This document shows positions 44,308 to 52,944 of a stretch of 64,000 bases of DNA, one piece after another. The notes under the pieces are model-generated. The model did not search any database, had not been told where the DNA came from, and saw only the letters and a program-made list of their open reading frames with translations. Within the stretch, counting starts at the first letter, position 1. Each line of letters opens with the position of its first letter. Position numbers and translations under genes: made by a program. This DNA is from Pseudoselenomonas ruminantium (lineage in GTDB: Bacteria > Bacillota > Negativicutes > Selenomonadales > Selenomonadaceae), in assembly GCA_015058625.1 (NCBI GenBank), contig SVCA01000006.1, positions 1-64,000 on the forward strand, in the 5' to 3' direction.

Positions 44308-45687
44308 ATGAGTAATTGGTTTACCAAGCTGCAAAGCATTGGCAAGGCCCTTATGCTGCCGATTGCGGTTCTGCCGGCGGCGGCGTTGCTGTTGCGTCTC
44401 GGTGCTCCGGATGTCTTGAACATCCCGTTTATCACCAAGGCCGGTGGAGCGGTCTTTGATAATCTGGCACTTATTTTTTCGATTGGTATTGGCGTAGGCT
44501 TAGCCAAGGATAATAACGGTGCGGCAGGTCTGGCCGGTGCTATCGGTTATCTGATTCTGACCTCGGCGCTCAAGACCATTGACGAAACGCTGAACATGAG
44601 TGTTCTGGCTGGTATCGTCAGCGGTATTGAAGCCGGTATCCTCTACAACCGTTATCATACGACGAAACTGCCCGAATATCTGGGCTTCTTCGGCGGCCGC
44701 CGTTTCGTACTAATTGTGACGGCAGCAGTATCCATTATTCTGGCCGCCATCTTCGGCGTAATCTGGGGCCCGTGTCAGGCGTTTATCCATGCGGTAGGCG
44801 AATGGATTATCGGCGCTGGTGCGCTGGGCACCTTCGTCTATGGTGTGCTCAACCGCCTGCTGATTCCGGTGGGCCTGCACCACATCCTCAACAGTTTCAT
44901 CTGGTTCGTGTTTGGTGAATATACCAATCCGGTCACCGGAGCGGTGGCTACTGGTGACCTCAACCGCTTCTTTGCAGGCGACCCCACGGCAGGTATGTTC
45001 ATGGCAGGCTTCTTCCCGATGATGATGTTCGGTATGCCGGCTGTGGCTCTGGCCATGTATCATGCCGCCAAGCCGGAGAACCGTGCTAAAATCGGCGGTA
45101 TGCTGGCGTCTGTAGCCTTTACGGCTTTCCTGACGGGTATCACGGAACCCATCGAGTTCATGTTCATGTTCCTGGCTCCGGCACTCTATGCCGTGCATGC
45201 GGTATTGACGGGCCTGTGTCTGGCCGTTACCTATTCCTTCGGTGTGCTGGATGGTTTCGGCTTCTCCGCTGGTTTTATCGACTATGTAATTGACTGGGGA
45301 CTGGCCACCAAGCCGGAAATGATTCTGGTCATTGGCGTAGGCGTATTTGCACTCTACTATGGTATTTTCAGCTGGGCCATCCGTCAGTTCGATATTCCGA
45401 CCATCGGCCGCTATGATGAGGATATGCCTGTCAGCAGCGAGAAAGTCACGATGAGTGAACTCTCTGAGCAGGTGCTGGCAGCTTTGGGCGGCAAGGAAAA
45501 TCTGGAGGAAATCTCCAATTGTGCGACCCGCCTGCGGTGCACGGTCAAAGACGTCAACAAGATGGATTTGGAGCGCGTCAAAAAAGTTAACGGCGTGCGC
45601 GGCGCCTTTGCTACGGGCAATGCGGTGCAGGTCGTAATCGGCACCAATGCTGAGCATGTGGCCAACGAAATTATCGCGCAGTCATAA
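44308..45687 (+). CDS. nagE: PTS N-acetylglucosamine-type EIICB
   Basis: A 459-residue glucose-family permease with EIIC (residues ~1-365, about ten membrane segments, including GITEPIEFMFMFLAP) and EIIB (from ~385) with phospho-Cys405 in SNCATRLRC. The sequence resembles NagE rather than PtsG, and an EIIA domain is absent, so EIIA must come from elsewhere. The substrate is assigned by similarity. A hairpin with a U run precedes it. The gggagtg ribosome binding site is adequate. Confidence 0.87.
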   Translation: MSNWFTKLQSIGKALMLPIAVLPAAALLLRLGAPDVLNIPFITKAGGAVFDNLALIFSIGIGVGLAKDNNGAAGLAGAIGYLILTSALKTIDETLNMSVLAGIVSGIEAGILYNRYHTTKLPEYLGFFGGRRFVLIVTAAVSIILAAIFGVIWGPCQAFIHAVGEWIIGAGALGTFVYGVLNRLLIPVGLHHILNSFIWFVFGEYTNPVTGAVATGDLNRFFAGDPTAGMFMAGFFPMMMFGMPAVALAMYHAAKPENRAKIGGMLASVAFTAFLTGITEPIEFMFMFLAPALYAVHAVLTGLCLAVTYSFGVLDGFGFSAGFIDYVIDWGLATKPEMILVIGVGVFALYYGIFSWAIRQFDIPTIGRYDEDMPVSSEKVTMSELSEQVLAALGGKENLEEISNCATRLRCTVKDVNKMDLERVKKVNGVRGAFATGNAVQVVIGTNAEHVANEIIAQS

Positions 45688-45690
45688 TGG

Positions 45691-45734
45691 TATAATAAAA
45701 ACCTTCCCGCTGTTTGGGAAGGTTTTTTATTATA
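45691..45734 (+). terminator. Terminator of the PTS gene
   Basis: tataataaaaaccttccc / gggaaggttttttattata, a long AT-flanked stem with T6, 4 nt after the stop codon. Confidence 0.9.
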
Positions 45735-45772
45735 CGGTGGCAACATCGAGACGGCCGAGAGATAAAAATAAA

Positions 45773-45804
45773 ATAACCGGACAATCGTAAGATTATCCGG
45801 TTAT
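45773..45804 (-). terminator. Terminator of rpmF
   Basis: ataaccgga / tccggttat stem with inner pairing aatc/gatt. On the minus strand it is followed by a U-rich run (from gataaaaataaa). It lies 11 nt beyond the rpmF stop. Confidence 0.85.
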
Positions 45805-45814
45805 GGAGCACTGC

Positions 45815-45994
45815 TTATTCAGCAGCGGCAACAACTTCCTTGCCGTCATAGTAGCCACATTCGGGGCATACATGATGAGGCATTTTCGGTTCGTGGCACT
45901 GCGGGCAGGAAACAAAGCCCGGTGCTTCTAACTTCCAATTAGCACGGCGCTGGTCGCGGCGGGCCTTGGACATTTTTCTCTTTGGTACTGCCAT
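45815..45994 (-). CDS. rpmF: 50S ribosomal protein L32
   Basis: A 59-residue protein read directly from the minus strand: [20 protein letters not shown], then [20 protein letters not shown] with the four zinc cysteines (CxxC...CxxC), and the tail GKEVVAAAE. This is the zinc-type L32. The ggaggtg ribosome binding site precedes the ATG. It is usually preceded by yceD (DUF177); here nothing recognisable is encoded in the 210 nt before it, so it looks like a single-gene unit. Confidence 0.95.
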   Translation of the reverse strand: MAVPKRKMSKARRDQRRANWKLEAPGFVSCPQCHEPKMPHHVCPECGYYDGKEVVAAAE

Positions 45995-46204
45995 TTTGGT
46001 TTCACCTCCGGAACAATCCGACTTACTGTTTAGTGAAATCCATACAAACTAGGGTTGATGCTGAATGGATTCATTTCACAATTGATATGTGCATTGACAC
46101 ATGATAGTATTTTACCGTTTTTGGCGAAATAATGCAAGCTTTTTTTGGCAAAAATTGTCAGCTGGCGTTATAATGGAAGTAATTGGTTCGGGAGGAGGAA
46201 TTTT

Positions 46205-47110
46205 GTGAGCGATAAAGTCAGGGGCAGTGTGATGCTCTTGCTCACCGCTATGATTTGGGGCGGGGGCTTTGTGGCCCAGAGTGCTGGCATGGATTATATC
46301 GGCCCCTTTACCTTTTGCGCGGCGCGCTATGTGCTGGCCATGCTGGCGCTTATCCCGGTGATTTTTTTCTTCAGCGTGCAGGCACGGAAAAATCCGCAGG
46401 CCAGCTTGGGGGAAAAGTTTGCACCGGACAGAGTTACCCTTTGGGGCGGCTTATATTGCGGCCTGACTTTGGGCGTGGCCGATGCTCTGCAGCAGGTGGG
46501 CATCTGTTATACCACGGCGGGGAAGGCGGGCTTCATCACGGCGCTCTACATCATTATGGTGCCGCTGATGGGGCGCGTGGTGGGGCAGCGTATTCCAAAG
46601 GTTCTGGCCTTTTGTGTGCTGCTGGCCATTGTGGGCTTTTATTTCCTTTGCGTCAATGAGGAGCTTAGCGTGGGCTATGGAGATTTTCTGACTTTGTGCT
46701 GCGCGGTGTTTTTCTCCCTGCATATATGGGTTATCGATTATTTCATGAAGCGCAAGGCCGATGGCATAAAACTGTCGTGGGTGCAGTTTGCGGTGGCCTT
46801 TGTATTTGCCAGCGGACTGGTGGGCGGCTTTGAAGCGCCCAGCTTGGAAAGTCTTTGGGCGGCCCGCTATCCTCTGTTGTTTGCGGGCGTGATTTCCAGC
46901 GGCATTGCCTACACCTTGCAGATTTTGGGGCAGAAGTACACAGACCCCACCATTGCCACACTTCTGATGAGTTTGGAGTCAGTGTTTGCGGTAATCGCCG
47001 GCTGGGCGGTGCTCGGAGAAGTGATGAATGGGAGCGAGATTTTTGGATGTGTGCTGGTGTTTATCGCGGTGCTGTTGGCGCAGCTGCCATTGCCGGCGTT
47101 GAAAAGATAG
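46205..47110 (+). CDS. DMT-superfamily (EamA) transporter
   Basis: A 301-residue protein with ten predicted membrane segments in two EamA halves: MLLLTAMIWGGGFVAQS at the start and ATLLMSLESVFAVIAGW in the last quarter. The family exports amino acids or metabolites; the substrate is unknown. The GTG start at 46205 has cgggaggagg upstream, which outweighs upstream in-frame codons. A nested inverted repeat follows the gene. Confidence 0.9.
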   Translation: MSDKVRGSVMLLLTAMIWGGGFVAQSAGMDYIGPFTFCAARYVLAMLALIPVIFFFSVQARKNPQASLGEKFAPDRVTLWGGLYCGLTLGVADALQQVGICYTTAGKAGFITALYIIMVPLMGRVVGQRIPKVLAFCVLLAIVGFYFLCVNEELSVGYGDFLTLCCAVFFSLHIWVIDYFMKRKADGIKLSWVQFAVAFVFASGLVGGFEAPSLESLWAARYPLLFAGVISSGIAYTLQILGQKYTDPTIATLLMSLESVFAVIAGWAVLGEVMNGSEIFGCVLVFIAVLLAQLPLPALKR

Positions 47111-47121
47111 GCAACGGCACT

Positions 47122-47287
47122 GGAGAGGGTCTTAATTTGCAGATTGCGCTAAATGTCTGGCATGGAAGGTCGAGGTGTCCAGCAGCTTGCGCCGGTTACC
47201 ACGGCGCGAGTTTTCCATTATTTCCAGTGACGTTTGGTTTGCCAGCCAGCGGAGCAGTCGCTCCATCTGCAAATTAAGACCCTCTCC
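47122..47287. repeat. Large nested inverted repeat (family D)
   Basis: Perfect 23-bp outer arms, ggagagggtcttaatttgca(gat) 47122-47144 and its complement 47265-47287, around 120 nt. Inside are smaller pairings, including gcgcc/ggcgc around ggttaccac and atggaa/ttccat. The architecture resembles family C, but the CTCGCT core is absent. The 47111-47446 gap holds this element, a family B repeat and the start signals of the next gene. Confidence 0.85.
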
Positions 47288-47324
47288 ATAGCTTCTTTCG
47301 CAGTATGTTGGTTTGCATTATAAG

Positions 47325-47369
47325 CCTTCCCCTTGAGGGGAAGGTGCCCCGTAAGGGGCGGATGAGGTG
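47325..47369 (+). repeat. Family B double-hairpin repeat, copy 3
   Basis: ccttccccttgaggggaagg, tgccccgtaaggggc, ggatgaggtg. It lies 38 nt after the large inverted repeat and about 75 nt before the dehydrogenase start. Confidence 0.82.
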
Positions 47370-47446
47370 TTTTGCAGGAGAACGAGACAAGTATAGCGAA
47401 TTTCTTAGTGTTCATAGTTATAGTGACATTCAGGAGGTTGAACGTA

Positions 47447-48322
47447 ATGGGCATCAAGAATATTGGCTTTATTGGTACGGGCATTATGGGCGCGGCTATG
47501 GCTGGGCATTTGATGGATGCGGGGTTCAAGGTGAGCGTTTACAACCGCACGAAGGCTAAGGCGGAAGAATTGCTGGCCAAGGGCGCTAAGTGGTGTGACA
47601 GTCCCGGTGCCTGCGCCAAGGGGCAGGATGTGGTGATTACCATTGTGGGCTATCCCAAGGATGTGGAGGACGTTTATCTGGGGGATAATGGCATTCTGGC
47701 TAACGCTAAGGCCGGAGCTTATGTGGTGGATATGACCACATCTTCGCCGATTTTGGCGGAAAAGATATTTGCCTGCGCGAAGGAAAAGGGCATTTATGCC
47801 GTGGATGCTCCTGTGACCGGCGGGGATGTCGGGGCGAAGAATGCCACGCTTTCCATCTTGGTGGGCGGCGAGGAAAATGATTTTGAGGCCCTGCGGCCGG
47901 TGTTCTCCGCTATGGGAAATAATCTGGTCTATATGGGCGCGGCCGGAGCCGGGCAGAAAGCCAAGGCCTGCAATCAGATTGCCATTGCTGGTGCCTTGGC
48001 AGGCGCCTGCGAAGCCTATGCTTATGCGAAAGCCTCCGGTATCGATTTGGAGAAAACCTATCAGGCTATTTCCGCGGGAGCTGCAGGCAGCTTCCAGATG
48101 AGCAATGTCGTGCGCCGTGGCCTTAATGGCGATTTTGAGCCGGGCTTTATGATGAAGCACTTCGGCAAGGATTTGGCCATCGGTACGGAAACTTCGGCGG
48201 CTTACGGCACGGCCTTGCCAGTGCTGGCACAGGTGCTCGGCGAGGTGCGGCAGATGGAACGGCTGGGCGAGGGAAATAAGGGAACCCAATCGCTGCTGCA
48301 TTACTATGGTCTGGGTAAGTAA
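47447..48322 (+). CDS. Beta-hydroxyacid dehydrogenase (2-hydroxy-3-oxopropionate reductase-like)
   Basis: A 291-residue NAD(P)-dependent enzyme. Rossmann motif GFIGTGIMGAAMAGHL at the N-terminus, substrate-binding DAPVTGGDVGAKNATLSI, and catalytic Lys in GAGQKAKACNQI. The family includes tartronate semialdehyde reductase and 3-hydroxyisobutyrate dehydrogenase; the GarR/GlxR type is the closest by eye, but the substrate is not proven. Start at 47447 has caggagg upstream. Confidence 0.88.
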   Translation: MGIKNIGFIGTGIMGAAMAGHLMDAGFKVSVYNRTKAKAEELLAKGAKWCDSPGACAKGQDVVITIVGYPKDVEDVYLGDNGILANAKAGAYVVDMTTSSPILAEKIFACAKEKGIYAVDAPVTGGDVGAKNATLSILVGGEENDFEALRPVFSAMGNNLVYMGAAGAGQKAKACNQIAIAGALAGACEAYAYAKASGIDLEKTYQAISAGAAGSFQMSNVVRRGLNGDFEPGFMMKHFGKDLAIGTETSAAYGTALPVLAQVLGEVRQMERLGEGNKGTQSLLHYYGLGK

Positions 48323-48356
48323 GAGAACATATTTTATAGTACTGTAATATTGTAAG

Positions 48357-48399
48357 GTACCTGCCTGAAATGGTATAATAGGCAGGTACTTTTATTTTT
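48357..48399 (+). terminator. Terminator after the dehydrogenase gene
   Basis: gtacctgcc / ggcaggtac stem followed by ttttattttt, about 35 nt after the stop codon. Confidence 0.85.
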
Positions 48400-48416
48400 A
48401 GAAGGGGAATAATTTT

Positions 48417-49754
48417 ATGAACGAGAATGGTAAGTTAAAGCGGGGGCTTAAGAACCGCCACCTGCAGATGATTGCCTTGGGCGGAGCCATTGGCACCGGG
48501 CTGTTCTATGGTTCGGCATCCACCATTGCTCTGGCAGGGCCTGCCGTTATGCTGGCTTATTTAATCGGCGGCATTATGATTTTCTTCATCATGCGCATGC
48601 TGGGGGAAATGGCGGTGGATGAGCCGGTATCAGGTTCGTTCAGCCACTACGCGACAAAATATTGGGGTAAGTTCCCGGGCTTTATGTCCGGCTGGAATTA
48701 TTGGTTTAACTATGTGTTGGTATCCATGGCGGAACTCACGGCCGTGGGCATCTATATGCAGTTCTGGTTCCCGGATTTGCCGCAGTGGATTGCGGCGCTT
48801 ATCTGTCTGGTGGCCATTACGGCGCTGAACCTCATCAATGTGCGGCTTTATGGCGAAACCGAATTTTGGATGGCGCTTATCAAAATCACCGCCATTGTGC
48901 TGATGATTGTGCTGGGGCTGTACATTCTGGTGGGAAGTCCGCAGCCTTTTCCGGATAATCTCAGCAATCTTTGGTCTTATGGCGGTTTCCTGCCCAATGG
49001 TGTATGGGGCTTGGCGCTGGCCATCGCAGTGGTCATGTTCTCCTTTGGCGGTATTGAGCTTATCGGTATCACTGCCGGGGAAGCGGAAAATCCCGACAAG
49101 ACCATTCCCAAGGCCATCAATCAGGTTATCTGGCGTATCCTGATTTTCTATGTGGGCACCATGGCGGTGCTGATGGCCCTTTGGCCTTGGAAGGAAGTGG
49201 GCATGGAGGCCAGCCCGTTTGTGCAGATTTTCATGAGCGTGGGGATTCCGGCGGCGGCCCATATTCTGAACTTCGTGGTGCTGACGGCGGCGGTATCGGT
49301 TTATAATTCCGCCATCTATAGCAACAGCCGCATGCTTTACGGTTTGGCGGCCAAGAATGAAGCACCGAAATTCTTGGGCAAGCTTTCCCGCCGCGGTGTG
49401 CCGGTGCGGGGCATCCTCGTTTCTTCGGGCATAACGCTTATCTGCGTAGCGCTGAACTACTTCTTTCCGGGAAAGATTTTCATGCTCTTGATGTCCATTG
49501 CCACCATCGCGGCCACCATCAGCTGGCTGACCATTGTCATCACGCATCTGAAATTCCGGGCTCATTGCCTGGCGACAGGGAAGGCGACGAAGTTCAAATC
49601 GCCCCTGTATCCTTTTATCAATTATCTCTGCATAGCCTTCCTGCTGAGCATCTGGGGGCTTATGACCCAGATTGAAGGCATGGATTTGGCAGTCTACATT
49701 TTGCCTGCTTGGCTTTTGTGCTTGTGGATTGGGTTTAAGTATCAGAACAAATAA
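48417..49754 (+). CDS. Amino acid permease (APC family)
   Basis: A 445-residue protein with 12 membrane segments. The amino acid transporter signature is visible at the start (KNRHLQMIALGGAIGTGLFYGSA shortened here to its key residues) and in the middle (GGIELIGITAGEAENP). It is of the GabP/AnsP/ProY-like AAT type; the substrate is not determined. A gaaggggaat site precedes the ATG. A family A hairpin follows. Confidence 0.88.
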   Translation: MNENGKLKRGLKNRHLQMIALGGAIGTGLFYGSASTIALAGPAVMLAYLIGGIMIFFIMRMLGEMAVDEPVSGSFSHYATKYWGKFPGFMSGWNYWFNYVLVSMAELTAVGIYMQFWFPDLPQWIAALICLVAITALNLINVRLYGETEFWMALIKITAIVLMIVLGLYILVGSPQPFPDNLSNLWSYGGFLPNGVWGLALAIAVVMFSFGGIELIGITAGEAENPDKTIPKAINQVIWRILIFYVGTMAVLMALWPWKEVGMEASPFVQIFMSVGIPAAAHILNFVVLTAAVSVYNSAIYSNSRMLYGLAAKNEAPKFLGKLSRRGVPVRGILVSSGITLICVALNYFFPGKIFMLLMSIATIAATISWLTIVITHLKFRAHCLATGKATKFKSPLYPFINYLCIAFLLSIWGLMTQIEGMDLAVYILPAWLLCLWIGFKYQNK

Positions 49755-49770
49755 GATATACAGTAACTTG

Positions 49771-49846
49771 AAAAGGCCGGTATGACTTTTTCCGTAACGT
49801 TTGAAGCGCAGCTTCTAAGTGATGGAAAAAGTTATACCGGCCTTTT
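49771..49846 (-). repeat. Family A hairpin repeat, copy 5 (inverted)
   Basis: Arms aaaaggccggtatgactttt / aaaagttataccggcctttt (one G-U pair). The minus-strand core cttagaagctgcgcttcaaa is a diverged version of the family A core. It lies between the convergent permease and molybdoenzyme genes, where it may terminate both. Confidence 0.78.
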
Positions 49847-49857
49847 GGGCGTGGCTT

Positions 49858-51855
49858 TTATTTTGGTCTGATATTGACGAATACATCATAGAAGGCCAGC
49901 CCGGAGGCGGCTGTGGTCAAAATCCCTAAATCTGTGGGCACTCCGGCATTGAGGAGGTTAAGGCCTCCTTTTTGACTGGCGCCCTGAATACTCAGGATGA
50001 TATCCGGCGACAGGTCCTCGCGGAACTGGACACTGACAAGCACTTCGCCCTGTTCATTCCAGACAACGGCAGGATGTTTGTCCTGCAGGTGAAGTGCCTG
50101 CCCCACAGCGGGATGGATATAGACCAGAGGATATTCCGGCAGTTTGTGCTGCTGGGTGTAGCTTTGGCCATTGATATGTTCCTGCGCATGGGGGGTGAGG
50201 AAATGGAAGGGATATTCCTCGCTGGGGAGCAACTGGGAAAAATTATCCGGCAGGCTGCAGCAGTGGAATTTGCCATCATCTGTAGCAAATTTTCCTCCGG
50301 CCCAGGGGAAGGGCTGATAGCGGAAACGCACGGGGCCGTTGTAGAGGTCCTGCCATTTTTTGATATGCAGAGCCCGACAGGTTTCCGGGGTAAACTCTGC
50401 GTCGAGAAATTTCTCGTCGGTAAGCTGGGCAGGAAAGGTGCTTGTGCCCGAGGCCAGTTCATTTAAGCGGCGGGTCAGCAGGCGGGCGATTTCCAAATCG
50501 CTTTTGGCTTCCCCACGCGGGGGAATGGCGGGCTCGTTAATGCTGATACGGTGACGGAAATAACCGCCGTAGACATCCAGTTCTTCAAATTCTGTGGTCA
50601 CGGGCAGAACAATGTCAGCCATCTGCGTAGAGTGGGTCATAATCTTGTCGGCTGCCACCACCAGTTCAAGCTGGGGCCAAAGTTCTTTCAGCTCCGTCAA
50701 ACCCGCATCCTGACGAAGCGGGTTACGGCAGGCAATCCAGAGCAGTTTAACCGGTGGAGCGTTCAGATTATGCAAGCCCTGGGCGAAGTTATTGATATTG
50801 ATAAAGCGGGTGTCTGAGCGCTTTTGCATAATGTGGTAGGGGAAAATATCCATGCCCATGTCGGCAAAGTTCACCCCGCCACCGGAAATGCCGATATTGC
50901 CGGTGAGCATGGAGAGGGCATCGATGAGGCGGATGGTCAGACCACCCTGAATATGGCGCTGTAGGCCGTAGCCGCACCAGATATGCATGGGGCGGTTTTG
51001 CAGGATGAGCTCTGCCAGAAAATCAATGACGGCTGCTGGCTGGCCTGTGGCTTTTAACAAGGGGCGGGCAGGAGTTTTTGCGATGGCGGCCAGCAATTCC
51101 TTGGCGCCGGTGATGTTGTCCTCGTTATAGGATAGTTTATTGTAGGCGGCCAGCTTTTTGAGCAGTAAAAGGGCCAGCGCGGCGTCGCCGCCGGGGCGCA
51201 GTTCGATAAAATAGTCTGCCTTGCGGGCGGTTTCTGTGTACACCGGGTCAATGACTACCACCTTGGCGCCCCGTTCCTTGGCGGCGTAGATGAAGGGCAT
51301 GGAATGGACGGAGGTCCAGGCGGGATTTATGCCCCAGAGGATAATCAGTTTTGCTTCGAGCAGCTGACGGATATCGGCGGTTTCATTGGCGCCAAAGTCC
51401 AGCTTCTGGGCGTCCAGTCCGGAAGAAAAACAAGGTGTGCCGGTGGTTTGGGTGGTGGGCCCCAGACTGTTGAACATGCCCTCTATGGCATAATGCAGCA
51501 GGCTAAAATTGCCGGAATACTTGTTGAGGCACAGGGGCAGGGCGGAGTGATAGCGCTCCTTTAGTTCCAGAATCTTTCGGGCAATGGTATCAATCGCTTC
51601 GTCCCAGGAAATCCGCTGCCAGTTCCCAGAACCGCGGACGATTTGCCGTTGGGGATAGAGCAGGCGCTGAGGATGGTAGACCGAGGCGAGAATTTCCGCC
51701 TGCTTGCTGCAGAGCCGTTCGGAAGCGCCGTCCTGTTTGTCCCCTTTGATGTATTCGATTTTCCCGCCACGGGTAAAGGCCAGCATGGGACAGGAATCGT
51801 AGCAGTTGCGGGGACAGATATGACGGGTGACCTGATAATTATCCTGTAAAAACAT
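49858..51855 (-). CDS. Cytoplasmic molybdopterin-dependent oxidoreductase
   Basis: A 665-residue DMSO-reductase-superfamily catalytic subunit. A [4Fe-4S] motif CPRNCYDSC...RLC (Cys14, 18, 22, 49) opens it. The candidate Mo ligand is Cys142 in TGTPCFSSG, the same distance into the protein as Sec140 of E. coli FdhF. The C-terminal Mo-bis-MGD domain is complete. There is no Tat signal, so it stays in the cytoplasm, unlike the enzyme at 59737. Upstream on the same strand is a four-cluster ferredoxin protein that probably carries its electrons. The substrate is unknown. Confidence 0.88.
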   Translation of the reverse strand: MFLQDNYQVTRHICPRNCYDSCPMLAFTRGGKIEYIKGDKQDGASERLCSKQAEILASVYHPQRLLYPQRQIVRGSGNWQRISWDEAIDTIARKILELKERYHSALPLCLNKYSGNFSLLHYAIEGMFNSLGPTTQTTGTPCFSSGLDAQKLDFGANETADIRQLLEAKLIILWGINPAWTSVHSMPFIYAAKERGAKVVVIDPVYTETARKADYFIELRPGGDAALALLLLKKLAAYNKLSYNEDNITGAKELLAAIAKTPARPLLKATGQPAAVIDFLAELILQNRPMHIWCGYGLQRHIQGGLTIRLIDALSMLTGNIGISGGGVNFADMGMDIFPYHIMQKRSDTRFININNFAQGLHNLNAPPVKLLWIACRNPLRQDAGLTELKELWPQLELVVAADKIMTHSTQMADIVLPVTTEFEELDVYGGYFRHRISINEPAIPPRGEAKSDLEIARLLTRRLNELASGTSTFPAQLTDEKFLDAEFTPETCRALHIKKWQDLYNGPVRFRYQPFPWAGGKFATDDGKFHCCSLPDNFSQLLPSEEYPFHFLTPHAQEHINGQSYTQQHKLPEYPLVYIHPAVGQALHLQDKHPAVVWNEQGEVLVSVQFREDLSPDIILSIQGASQKGGLNLLNAGVPTDLGILTTAASGLAFYDVFVNIRPK

Positions 51856-51888
51856 ACATAGCCTCCTTTCCGGGATGTAATCCGTTAA

Positions 51889-52785
51889 TCAGCCCCGCTG
51901 CAGGGTAAAACTGCTGTCAGCGGGTGGAGCAGGTGGAGTTTCCTCCTGCAGGGAAAATTCTGTCTGCCCCGTAAAATAGGGCTGCAGCTTTAGAATGCTT
52001 TGCGGACAGTTGTTGACACAAAGACCGCAGGCGGTGCATTTGATGGGATTGAAATGGAGCTTTTTGCCCGCTTCACTGTCGCTGATAACCAGAGCCTTTT
52101 CCGGGCAGAGCATGGTGCAAAGGCCGCAGGCTGTGCAGGATGAGGTAAGCTTCAGACCGGGAAAGAGTTGGCAGGGAGATGTGCCCTGCTTGTCCAGCCA
52201 GATGGTTCCATCAAAGGCATATTGGCGCTCTGTTTGTGCTTGGGCAATTTCTGCGGCGGTGTCCGAAGCGGCATGAAAGAGGGAGCGGAAGAAGGACCGG
52301 CGGGCCACTGCCTGCGGCGCTGGGGTAGCATCCTTCACATGAACCAGTTTGATGGTTTCTTTGCCTGCTTCTTGCAGAGCCTGATTGCAGGCGGCGATTT
52401 CCTGCGCCAGCCAATTCTGTACGGCAGGATTGCACTGCGCGCAGCGGCTGGTGTCCATGGCCAGAGGCTGCTTTTCCGCCAGTGCCCAAAGCAAACGGCG
52501 GTTTAAGGCTCCAAGACAGGCCATGGCCTTTGGGGAAACCTTCCGGCACATAAGAACCTGCGGGGCGAGCTTTTGCGCTGCGGTAAGGCAGCTGTCATAG
52601 TCCGTATCGCTGGTGATGGCTCCCGTGGGACAGACCGCGGTGCAAAGACCGCAGTTATCACATTTTTCGCGGTCGATTTCCCGGTTATGGATTGCCCCTT
52701 GGGGACAGATTTCCTGACAGCGGTTGCAGGTGATGTTGGTATAGTGAAACAGGCAGCGGTTCAGGTCGATATCGCGCCGGGCCAT
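51889..52785 (-). CDS. Ferredoxin-type protein with four [4Fe-4S] motifs
   Basis: About 298 residues. Two clusters lie near the N-terminus (CNRCQEICPQG, CDNCGLCTAVCPTG) and two near the C-terminus (CTACGLCTMLCPE, CTACGLCVNNCPQ). The middle ~130 residues carry isolated cysteines (LMCRKVS, RCAQCNPA). No signal peptide. The gene precedes the cytoplasmic molybdoenzyme gene by 33 nt, so the pair likely forms a complex. Start at 52785 has gaaagggg upstream. Confidence 0.85.
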   Translation of the reverse strand: MARRDIDLNRCLFHYTNITCNRCQEICPQGAIHNREIDREKCDNCGLCTAVCPTGAITSDTDYDSCLTAAQKLAPQVLMCRKVSPKAMACLGALNRRLLWALAEKQPLAMDTSRCAQCNPAVQNWLAQEIAACNQALQEAGKETIKLVHVKDATPAPQAVARRSFFRSLFHAASDTAAEIAQAQTERQYAFDGTIWLDKQGTSPCQLFPGLKLTSSCTACGLCTMLCPEKALVISDSEAGKKLHFNPIKCTACGLCVNNCPQSILKLQPYFTGQTEFSLQEETPPAPPADSSFTLQRG

Positions 52786-52944
52786 GGATTCAGCCCCTTT
52801 CTGAAGATAGTTTCCTTCATTATACCGCCAGTGGGGAGGATTTGACAAATTATTAGTGTAAAGGGGCGGTACTGCTATATATACTAAGTGGTGTGATTGT
52901 GATATAATCCCTAGTATGATATTTGGAACGAAAAGGAAAAAAGA

